This document shows, piece by piece, positions 1 to 8,867 of a stretch of 27,023 bases of DNA. Where the stretch lies: assembly GCA_024278415.1 (NCBI GenBank), contig JAJRTI010000927.1, forward strand, positions 1-27,023, written 5' to 3'. The notes under the pieces are model-generated. The model was not told the origin of the DNA. It worked only from the letters and a program-made list of their open reading frames with translations, and did not search any database. Position 1 is the first letter of the stretch. The number at the start of each line of letters is the position of its first letter. The DNA is from Planctomycetota bacterium (GTDB lineage Bacteria > Planctomycetota > Brocadiia > JAJRTI01). A program made the position numbers and the translations under genes.

Positions 1-253
1 GAGCCACTTGCAAAACCCCAGTTGTCCTACCGGTGCTGTGGCGCCGCAAGCCGGCGATGTCGCGTTTGTAGTAGGCCCGTGAGGGCCTTCCGCTCGGGTG
101 GCGAATCGCCATCGGCGCAGAGGGCGCCCTGACGGTCGCCACTACAAACGGAGCGCTCCCGCGCTCGCATCTCGGCGGCGCCGCGTTCGACACCTCCGCC
201 ATCCATGATGTTAGGCGCGAGGCCTCGGCCTATTGGGGTTTTGCAAGTCGCTC
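1..253. repeat. inverted-repeat-bounded element (MITE-like or structured repeat)
   Basis: The arm at 1-20 and the arm at 234-253 are reverse complements at 19 of 20 positions; 15 in a row are perfect (6-20 against 234-248). Inside, GGCGCCGC (40-47) pairs with GCGGCGCC (175-182), CGTTTGTAGT (63-72) pairs with ACTACAAACG (141-150), and AGGCCC (73-78) pairs with GGGCCT (83-88). There is no transposase frame. The left arm starts at the window edge, so it could be longer, and a target-site duplication cannot be tested. The layout fits a miniature inverted-repeat element or a hairpin-type interspersed repeat; which one is inference. Confidence 0.45.
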
Positions 254-342
254 AGTAATCAGTGGCCATTGGCCGCTGTCATCGCGTGGCAGCCTTGGGC
301 TGCTCGCGGCCGTTTGAACTTCGGGACAGGAGTGCGCCGTCC
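1..342. other. non-coding region upstream of rpoC with nested inverted repeats
   Basis: I see no convincing gene in this stretch, and in particular no rpoB C-terminus, although rpoB usually lies directly before rpoC. It holds nested inverted repeats (annotated separately): terminal arms at 1-20 and 234-253, then arms at 40-47/175-182, 63-72/141-150 and a small hairpin at 73-88. Positions 260-278 also form an imperfect palindrome. The rpoC ribosome binding site is at 323-332. No clear -35/-10 pair was found. Confidence 0.6.
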
Positions 343-3300
343 ATGGCAGACGCCCTTTACGACCGCATCAACGACTACAGTTCGGTCCGTGTTTCCTTGG
401 CCTCTCCCGATGATATTCGGGGATGGTCTTACGGCGAGGTGAAAAAGCCGGAGACGATCAATTACCGGACGTACCGCGCCGAGAAGGACGGGTTGTTTTG
501 CGAACGCATCTTCGGCCCGGAGCGGGACTGGGAGTGCTTCTGCGGCAAATATAAAGGCATGAAGCACAAGGGCATCGTATGCGACCGCTGCGGTGTGAAA
601 GTGACCCACAGCCGGGTGCGCCGGCGCCGCATGGGCCACATCAACCTCGCCGCACCCATCGTGCACATCTGGTTCTTCAAGGCGATGCCCTCGCGCCTCG
701 GCACGCTGCTCGGCATGAAGACCACGCAGCTCGAACGCGTGATCTACTACCAAGACTACGTGGTCGTGGACCCCGGCGACACGCCGCTCAAGGACAAGCA
801 GCTCCTCACCGAGGAGGAATACCGCGAGTGTATCGACACGTACGGCGAGTCGGCCTTCCGTGCGGACATGGGCGCGGAGGCCGTGCGGGCCATGCTGAGC
901 CGGCTCGACCTCAACGAGACGGCCAAGGACCTGCGCGAGGAACTCAAGGAGACCAAGGCCAAGCAGCGCACCAAGGAGATCATCAAGCGCCTGGATCTGG
1001 TCGAGAAGATTCGGAACTCGTGCAACGAGACCGCGTGGATGGTCATGGATGTGATCCCGGTCATCCCGCCGGACCTGCGGCCGCTCGTGCTGCTGGAAAG
1101 CGGCAACTGCGCCACGTCCGACCTGAACGATCTCTACCGGCGCATCATCAACCGCAACAACCGCCTCAAGAAGCTCCTCGATCTGCACGCGCCTGAGGTC
1201 ATCATTCGCAACGAGAAGCGCATGCTCCAGCAGGCGGTGGACGCGCTCTTCGACAACAACCGCTGCAAGCGCCCGGTGCTGGGCAGCAGCAACCGGCCCC
1301 TCAAGTCGCTCACCGACATGATCAAGGGCAAGCAGGGCCGGTTCCGCGAAAACCTGCTCGGCAAGCGCGTGGATTACTCCGCGCGCTCGGTCATCGTGGT
1401 GGGGCCCGAACTCAAGCTGCACCAGTGCGGCCTGCCTAAGAAGATCGCCCTCGAACTCTTCCAGCCGTTCATCATTCGCCGCCTCAAGGATCTGGACCTC
1501 GCGGATACGATCAAGAGCGCCAAGAAGATGCTCGAACGCAAGGACCCACAGGTGTGGGATATCCTCGAGCAAGTCATCCGAAACCACCCGGTGCTGCTCA
1601 ACCGCGCTCCCACGCTGCACCGCATGGGCATCCAGGCATTCGAGCCGTTGCTGATCGAGGGCAACGCCATCAAGATCCACCCCCTGGTGTGCCGCGGGTT
1701 CAACGCGGACTTCGACGGCGACCAAATGGCCGTGCACCTGCCGCTGTCCATCGAGGCGCAGATCGAAGCGTCCACCCTCATGATGGCGACGAACAACATC
1801 TTCTCCCCTGCGTCCGGCGACCCCATCGTGACGCCGTCGCAGGACATCGTGCTCGGCGCGTACTACCTGACGGTCGAGCGCCCTGGGCAACGCGGCGAGG
1901 GCATGGTGTTCGGCTCGTCGCAAGAGGTCTTCATGGCCTACGACAACGGCAAGCTCAGCACGCACGCGTCGATCAAGTTGCGGCTGCCGAAGGGCAAGAA
2001 GGTCGTCGACGACCGGGATGGGGAGACGCTGGCCGAGAACGGGCTGTGCCAGACGGCCGTGGGCCGCGTCGTGTTCAACGACATCCTGCCCGATGAGATG
2101 CCTTTCTACAACAAGGTTCTCCAGAGCAAGGGGCTCAGCGCGGTCATCCGCGACTGCCACAAGCTCCTGGGCCGAGAGGCCACCATCTCGCTCCTGGATA
2201 GCATCAAGGAAACCGGCTTCAAGCACTCGACCCTGGCCGGTATCTCCTTTGCCGCCGTGGACCTCGTCATGCCCTCGAAAAAGCAGAAGCTCATCGACGA
2301 GGCGCAGAACAAGGTCGACAAGATTGAGAAGCATTACGAGCGTGGCGTCATCACCGATGCCGAGCGCCACAACCAGGTCATCGACGTGTGGATGCAATGC
2401 ACGGAACACGTGTCCGACGAGATGATGATCGAGTTGGCCGCCGACGAGCGCGACGGCAAGCCGTATCTGAATCCGGTCTTTATCATGACCGACTCGGGCG
2501 CCCGCGGCAGCCAGCAGCAGATCCGCCAGCTTGCGGGCATGCGCGGCCTCATGGCCAAGCCCGATGGCAGCATCATCGAGACGCCCATCAAGTCCAACTT
2601 CCGCGAAGGCCTGCACGTGCTCGAATACTTCAGCTCGACGCACGGCGCTCGCAAGGGCCTTGCCGATACCGCGCTCAAGACCGCCGACTCGGGCTACCTC
2701 ACCCGAAAGCTCGCCGACGTGGCGCAGAACGTCGTGGTCTCCATGATCGACTGCGGCACGCTCCAAGGGATCACCAAGGGAGCGATCTACCTCGGCGAAG
2801 AGGCGGTCGTGACGCTGGCGCGCACCATCTACGGCCGCGTGGCTCGGGACACCATCACGAACCCCGTCACCGACGAGGTGATTGTGAAGGAGAACGAGCT
2901 GATCACCGAGGAAGTTGCGGCCAAGGTTGAAGCCCTGGGCCTGGAGAAAATTCGCGTGCGGTCCGTGCTCACCTGTGAGGCGGAGCACGGCGTGTGCGCC
3001 AAGTGCTACGGTATGGATCTGTCCCGAGGGGAACTGATCGAACTGGGCATGGCCGCCGGCATCATCGCCGCACAGAGCATCGGCGAGCCGGGCACGCAGT
3101 TGACGATGCGGACCTTCCACATCGGCGGCACCGCGGCCCGCGCGATCCAAGAGTCCACCGCCAGCTCGCGGCACGCGGGCATCGTGCGCTACCACAACCT
3201 CAAGGTCGTGCAGAACCAGGAGAAGCAGAACGTCACGATCAGCCGCACCGGCGAGATCATTATCGACGATGACAAGGGCCGCGAGATCGACCGCTGCTCG

Positions 3301-4452
3301 GTGCCGCTTGGATCGGTGGTGTTCGTGCCCGATGGCGGCAAGGTCAAGCAGGGCGGGAAGCTGTGCGAGTGGGACCCCCACATGACGCCCATCATTGCTG
3401 AGGGCAAGGGCATCATCAAGTTCCAAGACATCATCGAAGGCAAGACCATGGCGGTGGAGCGCGACGAGCAGACGGGCCACGCGCGCAAGACCATTGTCGA
3501 GCACAAGGGCGACCTCCAGCCGCAGATCCAGATCGTGGATGCGGCCGGCGAGATGGTCACCTGGCACCCGATCCCGGAAAAGGCGTTCATCGAGGTCGAA
3601 GAAGGCCAGAAGATCTCGGCCGGCACGATCCTCGCTCGTACGCCTCGGGAAGTGGGCCGCACGCAAGACATCACCGGCGGCCTGCCGCGCGTGACCGAGA
3701 TCTTCGAGGCTCGCAAGCCCAAGGACCCCGCGGTCATGAGCGAGATTGAGGGCGTGGTCGAGATCGGCGAAAGGCGCCGCGGCAAGCAGACCATCATCGT
3801 GCGCGGCGAGCAGGACATGGAGCGCGAGCACCTCGTGCCGCAGGGCAAACACCCCCGCGTGCACCGCGGCGACTACGTGCGCGCCGGCGAGCAGATCGTG
3901 GACGGGCCGCTCGTGCTTCAGGATATCCTGCGCATCAACGGCGACGAAGAACTCCAGCAGTACATGCTGCGCGAGGTGCAAAACGTGTATCTCTCGCAGA
4001 ACGTGCGTATCGACGACAAGCACATTGAGGTCATCATCTCGCAGATGATGCGCAAGGTGAACATCGAGACCATGGGCGACACGGAGCTGCTGCCCGGCAC
4101 CATCATCGACCGCCTGCGGTTCCGGCGCATCAACCAGGAAGTGGTCGAGAAGGGCGGCCAGCCCGCCACCGCGAGCCCCGTGCTCATGGGCATCACCAAA
4201 GCGGCGCTCCAGTCCGACAGCTTCATCTCCGCGGCCTCGTTCCAAGAGACCACCAAGGTCCTCACGGAAGCCGCGCTGGCCGGGAAGCAGGACATGCTGC
4301 TGGGCCTGAAGGAGAACGTCATCCTGGGCCACCTCGTGCCGGCCGGCACCGGTTTCCATGCCAACCATGAGAGCCTGGTGAAGGTGAAGGAGTTGCCCGA
4401 AGGCGAGGCCATGGAGGAGACCGAGGAAGCCGAAGCCGCTACTGAAGACTAA
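343..4452 (+). CDS. rpoC: DNA-directed RNA polymerase subunit beta'
   Basis: This is the catalytic large subunit of RNA polymerase, forming the clamp and active site with beta. The first zinc site has Cys65, Cys67, Cys80 and Cys83. The catalytic NADFDGD motif is at residues 454-460, with Asp456, Asp458 and Asp460 as the Mg2+ ligands. The second zinc site uses Cys804 and the cluster Cys878, Cys885, Cys888. The protein is 1369 aa, within the family range, and ends in an acidic tail rich in Glu and Ala. I chose the ATG at 343 because a gggacaggag ribosome binding site ends 10 nt before it and the protein opens [12 protein letters not shown]; the frame stays open upstream to 262, but those 27 residues look like leader. 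rpoB is not within the 342 bases upstream. rpsL follows after 33 nt. Confidence 0.98.
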   Translation: MADALYDRINDYSSVRVSLASPDDIRGWSYGEVKKPETINYRTYRAEKDGLFCERIFGPERDWECFCGKYKGMKHKGIVCDRCGVKVTHSRVRRRRMGHINLAAPIVHIWFFKAMPSRLGTLLGMKTTQLERVIYYQDYVVVDPGDTPLKDKQLLTEEEYRECIDTYGESAFRADMGAEAVRAMLSRLDLNETAKDLREELKETKAKQRTKEIIKRLDLVEKIRNSCNETAWMVMDVIPVIPPDLRPLVLLESGNCATSDLNDLYRRIINRNNRLKKLLDLHAPEVIIRNEKRMLQQAVDALFDNNRCKRPVLGSSNRPLKSLTDMIKGKQGRFRENLLGKRVDYSARSVIVVGPELKLHQCGLPKKIALELFQPFIIRRLKDLDLADTIKSAKKMLERKDPQVWDILEQVIRNHPVLLNRAPTLHRMGIQAFEPLLIEGNAIKIHPLVCRGFNADFDGDQMAVHLPLSIEAQIEASTLMMATNNIFSPASGDPIVTPSQDIVLGAYYLTVERPGQRGEGMVFGSSQEVFMAYDNGKLSTHASIKLRLPKGKKVVDDRDGETLAENGLCQTAVGRVVFNDILPDEMPFYNKVLQSKGLSAVIRDCHKLLGREATISLLDSIKETGFKHSTLAGISFAAVDLVMPSKKQKLIDEAQNKVDKIEKHYERGVITDAERHNQVIDVWMQCTEHVSDEMMIELAADERDGKPYLNPVFIMTDSGARGSQQQIRQLAGMRGLMAKPDGSIIETPIKSNFREGLHVLEYFSSTHGARKGLADTALKTADSGYLTRKLADVAQNVVVSMIDCGTLQGITKGAIYLGEEAVVTLARTIYGRVARDTITNPVTDEVIVKENELITEEVAAKVEALGLEKIRVRSVLTCEAEHGVCAKCYGMDLSRGELIELGMAAGIIAAQSIGEPGTQLTMRTFHIGGTAARAIQESTASSRHAGIVRYHNLKVVQNQEKQNVTISRTGEIIIDDDKGREIDRCSVPLGSVVFVPDGGKVKQGGKLCEWDPHMTPIIAEGKGIIKFQDIIEGKTMAVERDEQTGHARKTIVEHKGDLQPQIQIVDAAGEMVTWHPIPEKAFIEVEEGQKISAGTILARTPREVGRTQDITGGLPRVTEIFEARKPKDPAVMSEIEGVVEIGERRRGKQTIIVRGEQDMEREHLVPQGKHPRVHRGDYVRAGEQIVDGPLVLQDILRINGDEELQQYMLREVQNVYLSQNVRIDDKHIEVIISQMMRKVNIETMGDTELLPGTIIDRLRFRRINQEVVEKGGQPATASPVLMGITKAALQSDSFISAASFQETTKVLTEAALAGKQDMLLGLKENVILGHLVPAGTGFHANHESLVKVKELPEGEAMEETEEAEAATED

Positions 4453-4485
4453 CCTCTGTATCAAGCGTTCCGAGGAGAACCCTGT

Positions 4486-4857
4486 ATGCCAACCATCAAC
4501 CAACTCGTGCGCAGCCGGCGCAAGCAAACGCGCAAGAAGAGCAAGCGCCCCGACCTGGAGCAGTGCCCGCAGAAGCGCGGCGTGTGCCTCCAGGTCATGA
4601 CGCGCACGCCCAAGAAACCCAACTCGGCCCTGCGCAAGGTGGCCCGTGTCCGCCTGAGCAACGGCAAAGAGGTCACGGCCTACATTCCCGGCGAAGGCCA
4701 CAACCTGCAAGAGCACTCCATCGTACTCGTGCGCGGCGGCCGCGTGCGCGACCTGCCCGGCGTGCGCTACCACATCGTCCGCGGCAAGCTCGATTCGATG
4801 GGGGTGGACTCGCGCCGCCGCGGCCGGTCCAAGTATGGAGCCAAGAAGCCCAAGTAA
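4486..4857 (+). CDS. rpsL: 30S ribosomal protein S12
   Basis: S12 sits at the decoding centre of the small subunit and helps monitor codon-anticodon pairing. The 123-aa protein has the usual start MPTINQLVR, the [11 protein letters not shown] loop (Lys43) and the RDLPGVRYH loop, including Asp89, the residue methylthiolated by RimO in many bacteria. Position 88, normally Lys in bacteria, is Arg here (CGC, 4747-4749). In Mycobacterium tuberculosis (K88R) and E. coli (K87R in its numbering) this change gives streptomycin resistance. A cgaggagaa ribosome binding site lies just upstream of the ATG. It is the first gene after rpoC, in the classical str order. Confidence 0.97.
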   Translation: MPTINQLVRSRRKQTRKKSKRPDLEQCPQKRGVCLQVMTRTPKKPNSALRKVARVRLSNGKEVTAYIPGEGHNLQEHSIVLVRGGRVRDLPGVRYHIVRGKLDSMGVDSRRRGRSKYGAKKPK

Positions 4858-4860
4858 GCG

Positions 4861-4939
4861 CGGGGGCGAGCCCGGGCCGCTCTGAGCGGCCGCACCGCCC
4901 CCGAGTGTTCAATAAGACCCCCGCCGCGCGCTCCGCGCG
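4861..4939 (+). promoter_or_regulatory. structured rpsL-rpsG intercistronic region
   Basis: The 118-nt gap between rpsL and rpsG contains an 8-bp outer stem, CGGGGGCG (4861-4868) with CGCCCCCG (4896-4903), enclosing a perfect 7-bp stem GGCCGCT (4875-4881) with AGCGGCC (4885-4891). A separate 6-bp hairpin lies at 4925-4939. There is no T-run, so it does not look like a terminator. In E. coli, S7 binds the equivalent intercistronic RNA to repress its own synthesis. A similar role here is inference from position and structure. Confidence 0.45.
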
Positions 4940-4975
4940 CCGCAGAAGCCCCAAGACCCTGGAGGAGCCAGCCGT

Positions 4976-5449
4976 ATGGCCCTGAAGTACCGAAGCACAG
5001 CCGTCTTCCTGAAGCCGGGCGTGCGCTACAAGAGCACGCTCGTCAGCAAGTTCATTAACCACGTGATGCACGGCGGCAAGAAGTCGACCGCCGAGAAGAT
5101 TGTCTACGACGCGTTCGACATGATCGATCGGCGCGTCGAGGACGTGGATCCACTCAAGGTGTTCGATACGGCGATCGAGAACATCAAGCCCATGATCGAA
5201 GTGCGCTCCAAGCGCGTGGGCGGCGCGACGTACCAGGTGCCCACGCCGGTGAACTCGCGGCGCCAGCAGGCCCTCGCGTTTCGCTGGCTTCTCGCCGCGG
5301 TGCGTGAGAAGAAGGGCAAGCCCATGGCCGTGCGCCTGGCCAACGAATTGCTCGACGCGTACAACAAGCAAGGCTCGGCCATGACCGCGCGCGAAAACGT
5401 GCACCGCATGGCCGACGCGAACAAGGCGTTCGCGCACTTCGCCTGGTAA
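4976..5449 (+). CDS. rpsG: 30S ribosomal protein S7
   Basis: S7 is a primary binder of the 3' major domain of 16S rRNA and nucleates assembly of the small-subunit head near the E site. The 157-aa product is of normal length. It carries the conserved core FINHVMHGGKKSTAEKIVY and VGGATYQVP, and ends in the usual basic and aromatic region KAFAHFAW. The ATG is preceded by ggagga at 4961-4966, 9 nt away. It lies 118 nt after rpsL and 122 nt before fusA; both gaps contain strong RNA structure, so each gene of this str cluster may be controlled separately. Confidence 0.97.
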   Translation: MALKYRSTAVFLKPGVRYKSTLVSKFINHVMHGGKKSTAEKIVYDAFDMIDRRVEDVDPLKVFDTAIENIKPMIEVRSKRVGGATYQVPTPVNSRRQQALAFRWLLAAVREKKGKPMAVRLANELLDAYNKQGSAMTARENVHRMADANKAFAHFAW

Positions 5450-5456
5450 GCCGCCG

Positions 5457-5514
5457 CCCCTGATCGTGCCACACGCCCGTCCTCGATCAGGGGGACACGA
5501 CACGGGCACGATCA
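5457..5514 (+). promoter_or_regulatory. mutually exclusive hairpins in the rpsG-fusA gap
   Basis: CCCCTGATCG (5457-5466) is a perfect 10-bp partner of CGATCAGGGG (5484-5493). TGATCGTGCC (5461-5470) is a perfect 10-bp partner of GGCACGATCA (5505-5514). The two left arms share six bases (5461-5466), so only one hairpin can form at a time. An intrinsic terminator begins five bases later. The arrangement resembles a transcription attenuator or a switch controlling fusA; the ligand or protein is unknown. Confidence 0.5.
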
Positions 5515-5518
5515 TCGG

Positions 5519-5546
5519 GGCGACCCGCCTGGGTCGCCTTTTGTAT
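5519..5546 (+). terminator. intrinsic terminator upstream of fusA
   Basis: GGCGACCC (5519-5526) pairs perfectly with GGGTCGCC (5531-5538) around a GCCT loop, followed by TTTTGTATT. The end lies only about 25 nt before the fusA start codon. It could end the rpsL-rpsG transcript or act as an attenuator together with the alternative hairpins just upstream. Confidence 0.75.
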
Positions 5547-5571
5547 TGCCCTTCGCCGCCCACGTCTGACC

Positions 5572-7641
5572 ATGGCCAAGCAAAAGAAAACTGATTTCCA
5601 GATCGAGCAGTTGCGCAACATCGGCATCGCCGCGCACATCGACGCCGGCAAGACGACCGTGACCGAGCGCATTCTGTACTATACGGGCAAACAGCATCGC
5701 ATGGGCGAGGTGCACGACGGCACAGCAACGATGGACTATATGCCCGAGGAGCAGGAGCGCGGCATCACCATCTCCTCCGCGGCCACAACCTGCTTCTGGC
5801 GCGACCACGTCATCAATATCATCGACACGCCGGGCCACGTGGACTTCACCATCGAGGTGGAGCGATGCCTGCGCGTGCTCGACGGCGCAATCTGCGTACT
5901 CTGCGGCGTGGGGGGCGTCGAGGCCCAGACCGAAACCGTGTGGCATCAGGCCGAACGCTACCAGGTGCCGCGCTTGTGCTTCATCAATAAACTCGATCGC
6001 GTCGGCGCCGACTTCTACGCCGTGCTTGGACAGATCGAGACGAACCTGGGCGGCTACCCGGTAGCCATCCAGATGCCGCTGGGCAAGGAGGACAAGTTCG
6101 AGGGAGCCATCGACCTGATCGCCATGAAGGCCATCGTGTTCGATGAGGAGAGCCTCGGCGAGCGGTTCACGGTGGAGGACGTGCCCGAGAGCCTGCTCGA
6201 CGAAGCCCAGCTCCATCGCGACGAGATGATCGAGCGGTTGGCGGAGGTCTCGGACCCGCTGGCCGAGAAGTTCCTCGAAGAAGCTGAGATCACGGAGGAC
6301 GACATTCGCTCCGCGGTGCGCGAGGCCACGATCGCGGTGAAAGCCACGCCCGTGCTCTGCGGGTCTGCGCTCCGCAACAAGGGCATCCAGCCGCTGCTCG
6401 ACGCGGTGTGCGCCTACCTGCCCGCGCCAATCGACCTGCCGCCGGTGAAGGGGGCGAACCCGGAGAACGAGCGCGAAGAGGAGCGCCAACCCAGCCCAGA
6501 CGAACCCCTTACCGCGCTGGCGTTCAAGATCACGTCGGACAAGCACGGCGACCTGACGTTCACTCGCATCTACTCCGGCACGCTGCGCCAAGGCTCGCGG
6601 CCCTACAACGCCACGCAGGGCAAGAGCGAACTGTGCAGCCAGGTGTTCCGCATGCACGCCGAGTCTCGTGAGGCTATTGAGGAAGCCGGTCCTGGTGAAA
6701 TTGTGGCCGTCGTGGGGTTCAAGAATACGGCGACCGGCGACACGCTCTGCGGCCGCAAGGATCCCATGGTGCTCGAAGGGCTGTCTATCCCGCAGACGGT
6801 CATCAGCATGGCCATCGAGCCCAAGACGCAGGCCGACAAGGAGAAGCTGGCCCAGGTGTTGGCGCGCATGGCCAAGGAAGATCCTACGTTCGACATCCAA
6901 ATTGATCCCGATACGGGTCAGCAAATTATCTCGGGCATGGGCGAACTGCACCTGGAGGTCATCAAACACCGCATGCTGCGCGAGTACAAGGTCGATGCCA
7001 ACGTCGGCAGCCCGCGCGTGGCGTATCGGCAGACCGTCGCGGGCCGGGCCCGCGGCGAGGACAAGTTCGTGCAGCAGGCCGGCGGCCGCGGCCAGTATGG
7101 CCACGTCATCCTCGAAATCGAACCCTTGAAGGCCGACGAGCCGATCACGTTTGTGAACGAGATCAAAGAAGGCGACATCCCCAAGCAATACATCCCCGTG
7201 ATCGAGCAGTCCATCCGCGAGAGTGCGGAGAGCGGCAGCGTGTCGGGCTTCCCGCTCATCGACGTGAGCGTGCGCCTCGTAGGCGGCTCGTATCACCCCG
7301 TGGACTCGACCGAGCCGGCCTTCAGCCGAGCCGCCTCCGTGGCTTTGGATCGCGCGGTTGAAGCCGCTGGGGTCGTGACGCTGGAGCCCATCATGCGCGT
7401 GGAAGTGGTGGTGCCGGAGGGCCGCCTCGGCGACGTGCTCAATGATTTGCACGGCCGGCGCTCGGAAGTGGCGGGCATGTCCGTGCGCGGCGGCCTGCGC
7501 ATTATTCGGGCCGAAGCGCCGCTCGCACAGATGTTCGGCTACGCCACGACGTTGCGCTCTCTCACGCAGGGCCGAGGCACGTACAGCATGGAACCCTTGG
7601 AGTACCGGGCCGCGCCGGCGCAACAGGGTTGGTTTGGATAA
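5572..7641 (+). CDS. fusA: translation elongation factor G (spdEFG1/mtEFG1-like)
   Basis: This GTPase drives translocation of tRNA and mRNA on the ribosome. The G domain shows AHIDAGKT (21-28), RGITI (63-67), DTPGH (85-89) and NKLD (139-142); [11 protein letters not shown] marks domain III, and the 689-aa length is normal. Several stretches, such as [19 protein letters not shown] and FINKLDR, match mitochondrial EFG1 as I remember it better than E. coli EF-G (which has NKMD). That fits the spdEFG1 lineage described for spirochaetes, planctomycetes and some deltaproteobacteria. The ATG at 5572 gives the expected start [16 protein letters not shown] but has no Shine-Dalgarno sequence in the preceding 20 nt, which is unusual for such a highly expressed gene. 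A terminator and alternative hairpins lie directly upstream. No tuf gene follows. Confidence 0.96.
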   Translation: MAKQKKTDFQIEQLRNIGIAAHIDAGKTTVTERILYYTGKQHRMGEVHDGTATMDYMPEEQERGITISSAATTCFWRDHVINIIDTPGHVDFTIEVERCLRVLDGAICVLCGVGGVEAQTETVWHQAERYQVPRLCFINKLDRVGADFYAVLGQIETNLGGYPVAIQMPLGKEDKFEGAIDLIAMKAIVFDEESLGERFTVEDVPESLLDEAQLHRDEMIERLAEVSDPLAEKFLEEAEITEDDIRSAVREATIAVKATPVLCGSALRNKGIQPLLDAVCAYLPAPIDLPPVKGANPENEREEERQPSPDEPLTALAFKITSDKHGDLTFTRIYSGTLRQGSRPYNATQGKSELCSQVFRMHAESREAIEEAGPGEIVAVVGFKNTATGDTLCGRKDPMVLEGLSIPQTVISMAIEPKTQADKEKLAQVLARMAKEDPTFDIQIDPDTGQQIISGMGELHLEVIKHRMLREYKVDANVGSPRVAYRQTVAGRARGEDKFVQQAGGRGQYGHVILEIEPLKADEPITFVNEIKEGDIPKQYIPVIEQSIRESAESGSVSGFPLIDVSVRLVGGSYHPVDSTEPAFSRAASVALDRAVEAAGVVTLEPIMRVEVVVPEGRLGDVLNDLHGRRSEVAGMSVRGGLRIIRAEAPLAQMFGYATTLRSLTQGRGTYSMEPLEYRAAPAQQGWFG

Positions 7642-7681
7642 CGGATCGCGGGAAAGGCCTAGATTTTCTGAAGGATTTCGC

Positions 7682-7710
7682 TTGACTTCCCCTTTCTTGC
7701 CTGCTATTCT
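7682..7710 (+). promoter_or_regulatory. sigma70-type promoter of the S10 operon
   Basis: TTGACT (7682-7687) and TATTCT (7705-7710) are separated by exactly 17 bp, and TGC immediately before the -10 box gives an extended -10 element. Transcription would begin near 7717, about 175 nt before rpsJ. It lies 40 bp after the fusA stop, in the place where tuf is often found. Confidence 0.65.
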
Positions 7711-7716
7711 ATGCGT

Positions 7717-7891
7717 CTCCCTACTGCGCGGGGAACTCGTGTTATAGGGCTTATTCCCCACGCTTTCGGTATCGTCCGCGTGTACTGACTTAGCTTTGCA
7801 AGGCTTGGGCTGCACGCAACGGGACGGAGGGAAGGGCCCAGCTTGGAATCTCGGCAGAAGCTGCACGCTTCTGTGTACGGAGTGCCCTGAA
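7717..7891 (+). promoter_or_regulatory. long structured leader of the S10 operon
   Basis: Between the predicted transcription start and rpsJ there are about 175 nt without a gene. GGGGAA (7730-7735) can pair with TTCCCC (7754-7759). CAGAAGC (7855-7861) pairs perfectly with GCTTCTG (7867-7873) around a 5-nt loop. A competing stem, CAGCTT (7839-7844) with AAGCTG (7858-7863), shares bases with that hairpin. The rpsJ ribosome binding site (cggag, 7878-7882) is just downstream. In E. coli a long S10 leader is the target of L4 feedback; an equivalent here is inference. Confidence 0.4.
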
Positions 7892-8197
7892 ATGGACGAG
7901 AAAATTCGTATCCGAATGGAAGCTTACGACCATCGGATCCTCGATCAGTCTGCACAGAACATCGTGGAGACGGCTAAGCGCACGGGCGCACGAGTCAGCG
8001 GCCCGATCCCCATCCCCACGCGCATCGAGCGCTACACGGTGCTGCGCTCGCCTCACGTGGACAAGAAGTCTCGTGAGCAATTCGAGATCCGTACCCACAA
8101 GCGATTGATCGAGATTGTCGAGCCCACGGCGAAGACGGTGGACGCCTTGAACCGGCTCAGTATGCCGGCTGGCGTGGAAATCCGAATTAAGCTGTAG
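7892..8197 (+). CDS. rpsJ: 30S ribosomal protein S10
   Basis: S10 binds the head of the 30S subunit and, as NusE, pairs with NusB in antitermination. The 101-aa protein carries the typical [21 protein letters not shown] loop region (in two overlapping parts: [11 protein letters not shown] and [18 protein letters not shown]) and [11 protein letters not shown] chose the ATG at 7892 because cggag lies 9 nt upstream and the family start is close to [13 protein letters not shown]; the frame stays open to 7796, but the extra 32 residues overlap the hairpin leader. It is the first gene of the S10 cluster and has its own promoter. Confidence 0.97.
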   Translation: MDEKIRIRMEAYDHRILDQSAQNIVETAKRTGARVSGPIPIPTRIERYTVLRSPHVDKKSREQFEIRTHKRLIEIVEPTAKTVDALNRLSMPAGVEIRIKL

Positions 8198-8219
8198 GCC
8201 GAACTAGAGGACGTTAGCG

Positions 8220-8867
8220 ATGCCCGCAGGTCTGATAGGCAAGAAAATCGGCATGAGCCAAGTCTACACGGACGAAGGCCGGATCGTGCCCGTGACCGTT
8301 ATTGAGGCTGGCCCGTGCCGCGTGCTGCAAGTCAAAGCCACCGGCAAGGACGGCTACGACGCGGTGCAACTTGGGTTTGGCCAACGCAAGCGGAGCCGGG
8401 CCACTCGGCCCATGCTCGGCCACTGCCAAAAAGCCAAGAGCGAGCCGGCCCGTGTGCTGCGGGAGGTGTCGCTGCCCGATGCCGGCGCGCCCGAGTTGGG
8501 CGACGTGCTGACCGTATCGGTGTTCGGCGAAGTGCCCGAGGTCGATATCACGGGCATCACAAAGGGCCGCGGCTTTGCCGGCGTGATGAAACGCTGGGGC
8601 TTCGGCGGCGGCCCTGCGTCGCACGGCTGCTCGAAACGCCACCGGTCGCCAGGCTCGATCGGCTGCGCGGCCACGCCTGACAAGGCCGTGGTCAAGGGCA
8701 AGAAGATGCCCGGCCACATGGGCTGCCGGCGCCGCACCGTGCGCAATATGCACGTCGTTGGAGTCGACGAGGAGCGCTCGCTGCTGCTCGTGAAGGGCTC
8801 CGTGCCCGGGCCCAACGGCGGTATCGTGACGATCCGCGAAAGCAAAGTCCTGAGTGCCCAGAAATGA
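8220..8867 (+). CDS. rplC: 50S ribosomal protein L3
   Basis: L3 is an early-assembling 23S rRNA binder whose long loop reaches toward the peptidyl transferase centre. The 215-aa protein opens [14 protein letters not shown] and contains [16 protein letters not shown] and the central loop [13 protein letters not shown] with [10 protein letters not shown]. The glutamine methylated by PrmB in E. coli is not evident in this loop, where Cys-Ala-Ala stands. The start at 8220 has agagg about 9 nt upstream. Its stop overlaps the rplD start in an ATGA (8864-8867), implying translational coupling. Confidence 0.97.
   Translation: MPAGLIGKKIGMSQVYTDEGRIVPVTVIEAGPCRVLQVKATGKDGYDAVQLGFGQRKRSRATRPMLGHCQKAKSEPARVLREVSLPDAGAPELGDVLTVSVFGEVPEVDITGITKGRGFAGVMKRWGFGGGPASHGCSKRHRSPGSIGCAATPDKAVVKGKKMPGHMGCRRRTVRNMHVVGVDEERSLLLVKGSVPGPNGGIVTIRESKVLSAQK

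Noticed and set aside
1..60. C-terminal end of rpoB
   Set aside because: No frame here resembles the conserved end of the beta subunit; the bases form one arm of an inverted repeat.
259..4773. Very long open frame on the minus strand (about 1500 codons) opposite rpoC and rpsL
   Set aside because: It is a mirror of G+C-rich codon use in rpoC; its product is His/Leu/Arg/Val-rich with no recognisable domain, and it spans two real genes.
5512..7866. Long minus-strand frame (784 codons) opposite fusA
   Set aside because: Same shadow effect; composition is unnatural and fusA is certain.
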